Positions 1 to 4,164 of a stretch of 6,822 bases of DNA are shown here, one piece after another (position 1 is the first letter of the stretch; each line of letters begins with the position of its first letter). The notes under the pieces were generated by a model. It did not search any database and was not told the origin of the DNA. It was given only the letters and a program-made list of their open reading frames with translations. The position numbers and the translations under genes were made by a program. This DNA is from JAWOJF01 sp046481785 (lineage in GTDB: Bacteria; Bacteroidota; Ignavibacteria; Ignavibacteriales; Ignavibacteriaceae): assembly GCA_046481785.1 (NCBI GenBank), contig JAWOJF010000365.1, positions 1 through 6,822 on the forward strand. The letters run 5' to 3'.

Positions 1-143
1 TATTTACCTTCCGGTTTTTTCTTGAGCTTGCTAACAGGTATCTTGAACACCGAAGCATTCTTAGGATACCGTACAACTCCCTTGACTACGATGTACTTAC
101 AGTAAATATACTGTTCGTTATCGTTAGGCTTTGCATCAGCCAT
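1..143 (-). CDS. Small hypothetical protein, 5' part only (runs off left edge)
   Basis: Reading leftward from an ATG at 143-141, 47 codons stay open to the edge, and the stop lies at or beyond base 1. The peptide begins MADAKPNDNEQYIYCKYIVV and continues into a basic stretch (KGVVRYPKNASVF, then KIPVSKLKKKPEGK). The start is well supported: AAGGAG on the minus strand (153-158) sits 9 bases upstream of the ATG. The segment has a Tyr/Cys pair near residues 13-15, a YPKN motif, and a Lys-rich end. It resembles small basic cytoplasmic proteins of unknown function, and I cannot name a family. The gene diverges from everything else in the window. No hydrophobic segment is visible, so it is probably soluble. 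Its real length and end cannot be judged from here. Confidence 0.6.
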   Translation of the reverse strand, partial: MADAKPNDNEQYIYCKYIVVKGVVRYPKNASVFKIPVSKLKKKPEGK

Positions 144-389
144 GTTTCTTTTCTCCTTTCGGGGCATTCTTTAGCTACCTCGCCGTTCCCCGTTGTAATT
201 TCATAAATAAAAGGGAAATTAAAAGGAGGAAGGGAGGTGCTAAATAAAGCTTAACCTAAGAAAGTAAGAAGGGCTATCCGCTTTATCCCTCAACTGGATA
301 TAAAAAGAACATTATTTCTTGTTAATTTTATTCAACTTTATTCGAAATTTCAGATCCCGGAAACGGTAACCCTTAGAACATCTTCAAAG

Positions 390-422
390 CTTCCCTTGAT
401 TTTCAGGGGAAGTTCTTTTTTT
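390..422 (+). terminator. Strong intrinsic terminator with no gene in front of it
   Basis: A 10-bp stem (390-399 with 403-412, one G-T wobble) closes a three-base TTT loop. TTC and a run of seven T follow, with further T-rich sequence to about 435. On the minus strand the stem is not followed by a T-run, so the signal works rightward. The only gene to its left (1-143) runs the other way, so the terminated transcript must start inside 144-389. It may be a small RNA, or this may be a remnant of a lost gene. Confidence 0.7.
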
Positions 423-508
423 GTCTTTTTCTCTTTTCCATGCCTGTAGTCATTAATTTAAATAATTTAACTTGTATTTCTCATTTAGGATTGTACTTTC
501 GCAAATGC

Positions 509-553
509 ACTGGGTGCTATTTTTTAGACCCCAGTTAAATCATGGAAAACTGG
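509..553 (+). promoter_or_regulatory. Two mutually exclusive hairpins
   Basis: ACTGGG and CTA at 509-519 pair with TAG and CCCAGT at 525-535 around a five-T loop, with two mismatches inside. CCAGTT at 531-536 pairs perfectly with AACTGG at 548-553. The two folds share bases 531-535 and cannot form together. That is the geometry of a switch, but both stems are short and AT-rich DNA makes such pairs by chance, so a functional role is only a possibility. Confidence 0.25.
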
Positions 554-654
554 TTGAAAGGCATCATTAGTCCCTATAGCCAATTTACAGCTGGTTGTAT
601 CTAGGGTTTCATTTGCCAATTAAGTAACGTTCAGCCTGTTTGTTGTTTTTTTAA

Positions 655-660
655 TATAAT
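655..660 (+). promoter_or_regulatory. Candidate -10 box TATAAT
   Basis: A perfect TATAAT lies about 100 bases before the 16-codon ORF at 760. No good TTGACA-like -35 is at the right distance; the nearest weak match is TTCAGC at 630-635 with a 19-base spacer. TTTG at 639-642 would be too close for the Bacteroidota TTTG/TAnnTTTG pattern. If real, it would drive a leader of roughly 360 bases in front of the 89-aa gene. Confidence 0.25.
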
Positions 661-759
661 TAACTAATTTTTAAATTAAAAGTAAAAAATATTGAGGGAG
701 TAATATCCCCTCTTTATCTAACTAACTTTCTATTCACATCAAAATAGACGGAGGTTAAT

Positions 760-810
760 ATGAGTAAGCTTATATCTTACTTGATGAAGCGGGGGCACGT
801 TCCCGATTAA
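760..810 (+). CDS. Possible 16-aa leader peptide
   Basis: This short frame encodes MSKLISYLMKRGHVPD followed by TAA. It is notable because GGAGG (750-754) lies five bases before the ATG, the strongest Shine-Dalgarno on the plus strand of this window. Its last codons and stop (802-810) form the outer left arm of a long stem that reaches to 890, so a ribosome finishing the peptide would cover that arm. Codons 2-8 can also form a six-pair hairpin (763-768 with 776-781). The peptide is basic, with no run of one amino acid that would mark it as a classic amino-acid-sensing attenuator. It could also be chance; only the ribosome binding site and position support it. Confidence 0.35.
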   Translation: MSKLISYLMKRGHVPD

Positions 811-890
811 GATAAGGTGAGGATACGGAGCAAATCATAAGTGCATCGCTTATTATAACTCCCCCAACAACTCTTGTCTTAAATCGGGAG
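800..890 (+). ncRNA. Structured leader element: long stem with inner hairpin
   Basis: Bases 800-817 pair with 872-890. The core is CCCGATT (802-808) with AATCGGG (882-888), then one bulged A, then AAGATAAG (809-816) with CTTGTCTT (873-880). That makes about 18 pairs with few wobbles. Inside, ATAAGTG (837-843) and CGCTTAT (847-853) form a seven-pair hairpin with a CAT loop. The right arm contains GGGAGG (886-891), a Shine-Dalgarno-like sequence that would be hidden in the folded state. GGGGG at 791-795 could instead pair with TCCC (801-804) or with CCCCC (861-865), giving alternatives to the long stem. It does not match the FMN, TPP, SAM, cobalamin or yybP-ykoY patterns I checked by eye. It may be a leader of the 89-aa gene, an independent RNA, or an inverted repeat left by a mobile element. 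Confidence 0.4.
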
Positions 891-909
891 GCGAAAATAG
901 AAGAAGCCC

Positions 910-1011
910 ATGAGTCGTGATGAAACTTTGGACACCTTCTTCCGTGCCTTCCTCATTTATTTTTTTCTCTGTTCTACCCGTATGTGTTTCAATACGTCAA
1001 TCAAATTTTAA
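910..1011 (+). CDS. Possible 33-aa hydrophobic mini-protein
   Basis: An ATG at 910, preceded by AGAAGAAG (899-906), opens a 33-codon frame. It begins MSRDETLDTFF, runs through a hydrophobic stretch (roughly residues 10-22, RAFLIYFFLCS) and ends in TAA at 1009-1011, 20 bases before the 89-aa gene. The size and single hydrophobic segment resemble many small membrane peptides, but no homologue comes to mind and a frame this short can occur by chance. The purine-rich AGAAGAAG is only a weak ribosome binding site and also pairs with CTTCTTC at 936-942. Confidence 0.18.
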   Translation: MSRDETLDTFFRAFLIYFFLCSTRMCFNTSIKF

Positions 1012-1030
1012 AAAGACAAAGGAGTCCAAC

Positions 1031-1300
1031 ATGGACGAAAACGTTTTAAATAAAATCCTTTCTAAGTATTCAGCAACAAAAGAATGGATGAACCAGTTAA
1101 CCCTGTCCTTTGATATAAAGGATATGATGCTGGTTAATACTGCCATCGTCGAAGCAAAACAACACACAATAAATATTACTGGCTGTTCCTCAGAAAAATT
1201 TCATGATTCTGTGGAGTTACAACTTCCAGAAAAGGACGACTATCCTATTCTTGACTCTTATTATGGCCACATAGATAAAATTCGTATGGCTCATCAATAA
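1031..1300 (+). CDS. Hypothetical 89-aa protein
   Basis: I do not recognise this protein. The ATG at 1031 is chosen over the upstream in-frame ATG at 917 because AAGGAG lies about six bases before it, and the extra 38 residues of the longer form read like untranslated leader. The product starts MDENVLNKILSKYSATKEWM, looks soluble, and is acidic in its second half (LPEKDD near 65-70, LDSYYGHID near 74-82). There is one Cys (52) and no signal peptide or membrane segment. The first half looks helical and the middle (TINITGCSS) looks strand-like. It follows the structured leader at 760-890 and stands alone: the next gene is 473 bases away. A hairpin straddles its stop codon. Confidence 0.6.
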   Translation: MDENVLNKILSKYSATKEWMNQLTLSFDIKDMMLVNTAIVEAKQHTINITGCSSEKFHDSVELQLPEKDDYPILDSYYGHIDKIRMAHQ

Positions 1301-1325
1301 GAGCCCATACTTTATCATCTTTTGT
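1284..1325 (+). terminator. Possible terminator overlapping a stop codon
   Basis: GTATGG plus CTC (1284-1292) pairs with GAG plus CCATAC (1301-1310) around an eight-base loop, with one bulged C, giving nine pairs. The stop codon is in the loop. The following sequence is T-rich but interrupted (TTTATCATCTTTTG), so this would be a weak terminator of the 89-aa gene. Confidence 0.35.
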
Positions 1326-1328
1326 TAT

Positions 1329-1530
1329 TTAAGTTCTGAGTTTTTCAAGGAGATTATTTATCTCTGATCCGATAATATCCATTTTTTGCACCAAGGGAGA
1401 CGCCGGAGGCAAATCTTCAGTCGTTATTTTCTCCTGCTCTGTTTGTATATATTTGGTCTAAGTTGTATATAATCACTCTTTCCAGAAGGGATTCCGGATA
1501 ACGATGTTTCGTTTTTGTTTTTCGCAAATA
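1329..1530 (-). pseudogene. Possible decayed reading frame on the minus strand
   Basis: Bases 1457-1329 on the minus strand are open for 42 codons and end in TAA. The C-terminal part reads like real protein: IQTEQEKITTEDLPPASP, then LVQKMDIIGSEINNLLEKLRT. There is no good start; the only ATG (1382-1380) leaves 17 residues. Upstream, a second frame ending at 1417 (including YPESLLERVIIYNLDQIYT) looks equally protein-like, and the first frame reappears beyond two stops. This pattern suggests a gene broken by frameshifts, but in AT-rich DNA such stretches can also be chance. No family is recognised. Confidence 0.2.
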
Positions 1531-1553
1531 TTAGAAGTTTCGTTAAAACTACA

Positions 1554-1576
1554 GAAGCGATTCAGCGAATCGCTTC
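1554..1576. repeat. Perfect 10-bp palindrome with 3-base loop
   Basis: GAAGCGATTC (1554-1563) and GAATCGCTTC (1567-1576) are exact reverse complements separated by AGC. No T-run follows on either strand, so it is not a typical terminator. CAGCGAAT (1563-1570) recurs at 1599-1606. The surrounding 1301-1773 has no convincing gene. The element could be a protein-binding operator, a REP-type intergenic repeat, or part of a mobile element end. Confidence 0.5.
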
Positions 1577-1773
1577 ACATCAGGAATTTTCAAAATCTCA
1601 GCGAATGCGGGGATATTTTGCGGGAGACAAATAGGGGGTGATTGCCTGTCTTGAGGGTAGGCGTTTGTGTAAATAATTCAGCCTGTTGACCAAATCCAGA
1701 CCAGTTTTTGGAACCTTTTTCTCTTAAAACAAATCTAACACTTTAATTTGCCGGATTTTTTTATATTTGACTG

Positions 1774-2031
1774 ATGATAAACCAATTACTAATAATTTTT
1801 CTTATACTTACCAGCATATTTTATTATGCTGGTGAAGGTGAAACCCCGGCTTCTATAAGCAGCAGCTCAAACATTTATATTGAACAGCAGGTTGAGGAAG
1901 AAAAAACTATTATTCATAAAGAAATAATTCCATCCAAACCGGATTATTATATAGTTAAAAATAATTCATTCCGCGTACTGCTTGAAAATTACAGGCTCAT
2001 CTGGAAACCACCGGTTAACTTAACTGCATAA
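1774..2031 (+). CDS. Small hypothetical exported or membrane-anchored protein, 85 aa
   Basis: Residues 1-18 (MINQLLIIFLILTSIFYY) form a hydrophobic N-terminal segment. It has the look of an uncleaved anchor or signal sequence, but it lacks a positively charged start and a clear signal-peptidase site. A Ser-rich patch (27-32), an acidic stretch (EQQVEEEK, 37-44) and a more basic, aromatic tail follow (YYIVKNNSFRVLLENYRLIW). I do not recognise a family. Codon use matches the TerC gene downstream, which supports it being coding. In-frame stops just upstream force the start at 1774, yet no Shine-Dalgarno is visible; TATATTTG at 1762-1769 matches the Bacteroidota -7 box but is too close to the ATG for a leadered transcript. 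A nine-pair hairpin (1810-1818 with 1825-1833) lies inside the coding sequence near codons 13-20. Confidence 0.55.
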   Translation: MINQLLIIFLILTSIFYYAGEGETPASISSSSNIYIEQQVEEEKTIIHKEIIPSKPDYYIVKNNSFRVLLENYRLIWKPPVNLTA

Positions 2032-2038
2032 AGTATAC

Positions 2039-2061
2039 ATCCGGCATAAAAACAGCCGGAT
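2039..2061 (+). terminator. Hairpin after the 85-aa gene
   Basis: ATCCGGC (2039-2045) pairs exactly with GCCGGAT (2055-2061) around a nine-base A-rich loop, eight bases after the stop codon. Only TTACTTC follows, so the T-run is poor. It may stabilise the 3' end of the transcript or weakly terminate it before the TerC gene. Confidence 0.35.
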
Positions 2062-2143
2062 TACTTCAATCGTTCTGTTGCTAAACTTCTCATCCTGAAG
2101 TATGTGTTACATAAAGTATTATTAATATTTAAAAGAAAGTATT

Positions 2144-3178
2144 ATGCCCGAAATTATTCTCTTCCAGTTTTCTGAATACTGGTGGTTCTATTTAGGCTTT
2201 ATGATTTTTGTGCTTATTATGCTTGCCATCGATCTTGGCATATTTAATAAGGAAGCACATGAAATATCATTTAAGGAGTCTTTAACCTGGACAATAGTCT
2301 GGGTAAGCCTGGCGTTCCTGTTCAATTATTTTTTCTATCGATATGCAATGTGGGAATTTCCGCAGAATGAGCGCCTGCTTGCCATTCCCGGTTTTGATCC
2401 GGAAGGAACGGCTAAGAGAGTTGCACTGGAATTCCTTACCGGCTATATAATTGAAAAGTCATTATCAATTGATAACATTTTTGTATTTGTTATCATATTT
2501 AACTTTTTTGCTGTTCCTTTAATGTATCAGCACCGCGTTCTGTTTTTTGGAATTATAGGAGCACTTGTATTCCGGATAATTTTTATTTCTATGGGTTCCT
2601 TTTTAATACAGTATAAAATTATAGTATTAATATTCGGAATATTTTTAATGCTTACCGGGTTAAAAATTCTTTTTGCACCCGGAAAACCGATTGACCCGGG
2701 GAAAAATCCGTTAATTAAGTTGTTTAAAAAGTTTTTTCCTGTTACGCATGAATTCCACGGCCAGAAATTCTTTGTAAAGAAAAATAACATTCTTTTTGCA
2801 ACACCGCTGATGCTTGCGCTGATTGTGATTGAATTATCTGATATAATATTTGCTGTTGATTCTGTTCCCGCAATATTTGCAATTACGAAAGAACCGCTGA
2901 TTGTTTTTACATCAAACGTGTTTGCTATACTTGGATTAAGGGCAATGTATTTTGTACTTGCAGGAGTGGTGCACAAATTCCGTTACCTTAAATACGGGCT
3001 TGGCATTGTGCTTGTGTTTGTCGGCTTAAAAATGGCGTGGCTTAATGAAGCCTTCGGCGGGAAATTTCCTGTTACATGGTCTTTAATTTTTATTGTAGTT
3101 GTAATCGGTATGTCAATACTTATTTCATTATTTATAAAACCTAAAGAAGAAAAAGAAGATGTTAAGTCCGATTTGTAA
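2144..3178 (+). CDS. TerC/Alx-family integral membrane protein (probable metal ion exporter)
   Basis: At 344 aa this is close to the usual length of the TerC family (Pfam PF03741). About nine hydrophobic segments are visible, roughly at residues 13-33, 46-65, 108-125, 130-152, 157-176, 217-237, 252-274, 283-299 and 311-331. Family hallmarks are present: D30 in LAIDLGIFN; E104 and D110 in the IIEKSLSIDNIFVF motif; E230, D233 and D239 in IELSDIIFAVDSVPAIFAIT; and GLRAMYF at 264-270. The acidic residues in membrane segments are thought to bind the transported ion. A cytoplasmic-looking charged loop spans 178-213. Family members include E. coli Alx and the tellurite-resistance protein TerC; several take part in Mn2+ export or metal loading of exported proteins. 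No other ter genes are near, so tellurite resistance is not indicated. The 112-base upstream gap shows no yybP-ykoY manganese riboswitch. The ribosome binding site is weak (AGAAAG), which fits this bacterial group. Confidence 0.9.
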   Translation: MPEIILFQFSEYWWFYLGFMIFVLIMLAIDLGIFNKEAHEISFKESLTWTIVWVSLAFLFNYFFYRYAMWEFPQNERLLAIPGFDPEGTAKRVALEFLTGYIIEKSLSIDNIFVFVIIFNFFAVPLMYQHRVLFFGIIGALVFRIIFISMGSFLIQYKIIVLIFGIFLMLTGLKILFAPGKPIDPGKNPLIKLFKKFFPVTHEFHGQKFFVKKNNILFATPLMLALIVIELSDIIFAVDSVPAIFAITKEPLIVFTSNVFAILGLRAMYFVLAGVVHKFRYLKYGLGIVLVFVGLKMAWLNEAFGGKFPVTWSLIFIVVVIGMSILISLFIKPKEEKEDVKSDL

Positions 3179-3224
3179 GATAGACCTGGTAAAGAGATAT
3201 TCCGGATATTTCTTCTGTGGCCCC

Positions 3225-3280
3225 CTCTGTGTAACAAAAAAAGTTACACAGAGAGACACGGAGATTAACACAGAGTTTTT
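3225..3280 (+). repeat. 11-bp perfect hairpin plus further CACAGAG copies
   Basis: CTCTGTGTAAC (3225-3235) and GTTACACAGAG (3243-3253) are exact reverse complements around seven A. A near copy (GACACGGAG, 3255-3263) and then TTAACACAGAG (3265-3275) follow, the last running directly into TTTTTATTT. An incomplete unit, TTCTGTGG, precedes it at 3213-3220. Pairing of 3225-3232 with ACACAGAG at 3268-3275 would place a stem right before the T-run, so the cluster could terminate the TerC transcript. I recall similar CACAGAG-rich spacers from other bacterial genomes, but cannot verify this here. Confidence 0.6.
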
Positions 3281-3353
3281 ATTTCAGAAGATCATCAAGG
3301 TTATTGTATTAATTAAACAATAAATACAGCTTATATCATATTGCTGTTTTAAA

Positions 3354-3417
3354 TCCCGTCAGGGACGTTATGTTTATAGACATAGGTAATCTCAATATTT
3401 GCAAGTTCCGCAGGAAC
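3354..3417. repeat. Two-hairpin intergenic module
   Basis: Two tiny palindromes 39 bases apart: TCCCGTCAGGGA (3354-3365, 4-bp stem, GTCA loop) and GTTCCGCAGGAAC (3405-3417, 5-bp stem, GCA loop). Between them lies ATGTTTATAGACATAGG. Modules of the form 'cCCGTCAGGGA...TGTTTATAGA...GTTCCGcAGGAAC' are, from memory, dispersed intergenic repeats in Bacteroidota/Chlorobi-type genomes. Only one copy is visible here. Confidence 0.45.
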
Positions 3418-3489
3418 GAAACAAATTATTATCTCAGAAAGATATAACCTTCTCACATTATTTTATATATAAATATTATAAGGCACTTG

Positions 3490-3517
3490 TTTGAAAACCC
3501 GATAGTTGCTAACTTTT
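3490..3517 (+). promoter_or_regulatory. Candidate Bacteroidota-type promoter of the 3546-5799 group
   Basis: TTTG (3490-3493) and TAACTTTT (3510-3517, seven of eight bases of TAnnTTTG) are 16 bases apart, slightly shorter than usual for this promoter type. They would start transcription about 20 bases before the ATG at 3546. The overlapping triplet AACTT-AAGTT-AACTT (3511-3532) forms small inverted repeats that a repressor could read, though this is speculative. Confidence 0.22.
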
Positions 3518-3545
3518 TAAGTTGTTTAACTTATAAAAAAGCACT

Positions 3546-4136
3546 ATGGATGAAATAAAATTCTTTAAAACTAAAAAAGATTTTAGAAAATGGCTGGAGA
3601 AATATCATAATAAAAAAACCGAACAATGGGTTGGTTTTTATAAAAAGAATTCAGGTAAACCGAGCATTGACTGGCCCCAATCAGTTGATGAAGCTCTTTG
3701 TTTCGGCTGGATTGACGGGCTCCGGAAAAGTATTGACGGCGAAAGTTATAAGATACGTTTTACACCGCGAAGGCAAACAAGTAACTGGAGTGCTGTGAAT
3801 ATTAAAAGAGTAGGTGAATTAACAAAGCTGGGCTTAATGCAGCCTGCCGGCCTTAAAATATTTGAAGCACGCAGGAAGGATAAAACCAACCAATATTCTT
3901 TTGAGAACAGGCATAAAGGACTTGATCCTGTATATGAAAAAAAAATTAAAACTAACAAGAAAGCATGGGAATTTTTTAATTCGCAGCCCCCTTCTTACCG
4001 GAAAACAGCAGGCTGGTGGGTTGTTAGTGCGAAGCGGGAAGAAACACGTTTAAAGCGTCTTGATATCCTGATAAAAGATTCTGAAAACGGTACCAGGATT
4101 GCGCTTCTTAGACGGCCGGATGCTAAAAAGGCATAA
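3546..4136 (+). CDS. YdeI/OmpD-associated (OmdA) family protein
   Basis: The 196-aa product has the typical length and motifs of the YdeI/OmdA-like family. The N-terminal half has WVGFYKKNSGKPSIDW (28-43), EALCFGWIDG (49-58) and RFTPRRQTSNWSAVNIKRV (71-89). The C-terminal part has the OmdA-type segment (Pfam PF13376, about 135-190), including FNSQPPSYRKTAGWWVVSAK (144-163) and EETRLKRLD. Members are soluble proteins of unclear biochemical role; the family name comes from association with an outer-membrane porin and with peptide/bacteriocin tolerance in enterics. No signal peptide is present, so it should be cytoplasmic. The ribosome binding site is poor, as for the other leading genes here. 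It is the first gene of a co-directional group with the arginase-like and esterase genes, 28 bases before the former. The tail (RRPDAKKA) is basic and disordered-looking. Confidence 0.85.
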   Translation: MDEIKFFKTKKDFRKWLEKYHNKKTEQWVGFYKKNSGKPSIDWPQSVDEALCFGWIDGLRKSIDGESYKIRFTPRRQTSNWSAVNIKRVGELTKLGLMQPAGLKIFEARRKDKTNQYSFENRHKGLDPVYEKKIKTNKKAWEFFNSQPPSYRKTAGWWVVSAKREETRLKRLDILIKDSENGTRIALLRRPDAKKA

Positions 4137-4164
4137 GGAAATAATTAAATATTAGAAAGGGGTT

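Larger units (their letters stand above)
144..759. other. Long non-coding stretch with stem-loops
   Basis: No reading frame of useful length with a start and ribosome binding site is visible on either strand. What it holds: an inverted repeat CGGGG (160-164)/CCCCG (188-192) in the leader of the minus-strand gene; a 17-base all-purine run at 221-237 with GGAGG-type sequences but only a five-codon GTG frame after it; an intrinsic terminator at 390-422; overlapping hairpins at 509-553; a CCCTA/TAGGG-closed inverted repeat near 572-606; a perfect TATAAT at 655-660; and a GAGGG (694-698)/CCCTC (708-712) stem. The promoter of the leftward gene must lie somewhere in its first part, but I see no clear -35/-10 pair for it. 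Confidence 0.6.
3179..3545. other. Repeat-filled intergenic region
   Basis: This gap between the TerC gene and the YdeI-like gene shows no coding frame on either strand beyond chance. It holds the CACAGAG hairpin cluster (3225-3280), an ACAGC/GCTGT inverted repeat (3326-3347), the two-hairpin module (3354-3417) and an AT-rich stretch with a possible promoter near 3490-3517. Confidence 0.7.

Noticed and set aside
144..435. tRNA, tmRNA, 6S or RNase P RNA in the non-coding left region
   Set aside because: No cloverleaf, tag-peptide or conserved core motifs could be found on either strand; the TTCGAAA-like string at 341-347 is not flanked by a T-arm stem.
785..830. FMN-riboswitch-like GGGGGCACGTTCCCGA
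   Set aside because: It only partly resembles the FMN element segment; the conserved CCGGCGGT and later AGTCC boxes are missing.
907..935. Hammerhead-ribozyme-like string (ATGAGTCGTGATGAAAC)
   Set aside because: It looks like CUGAUGAGUCC...GAAAC at first sight, but the invariant CUGANGA core is absent and the expected stems II and III do not form.
917..1030. Upstream extension of the 89-aa protein to an ATG at 917
   Set aside because: No ribosome binding site fits that start; AAGGAG before 1031 fits well, and the extension reads as leader sequence.
1762..1769. TATATTTG as the promoter of the 85-aa gene
   Set aside because: It matches TAnnTTTG but lies four bases before the ATG and lacks a TTTG at the right distance, so transcription would start inside the gene.
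2032..2143. yybP-ykoY manganese riboswitch before the TerC-family gene
   Set aside because: Expected from the family, but the 112-base gap holds only a simple hairpin and AT-rich sequence, with none of the conserved loop motifs.
2527..2976. 149-codon minus-strand frame inside the TerC-family gene
   Set aside because: It is antisense to a clear, full-length TerC-family gene and its translation has no family features; it is a shadow frame.
2983..3237. 84-codon minus-strand frame at the end of the TerC-family gene
   Set aside because: It overlaps the gene's membrane segments in antisense and ends in repeat sequence; there is no ribosome binding site.
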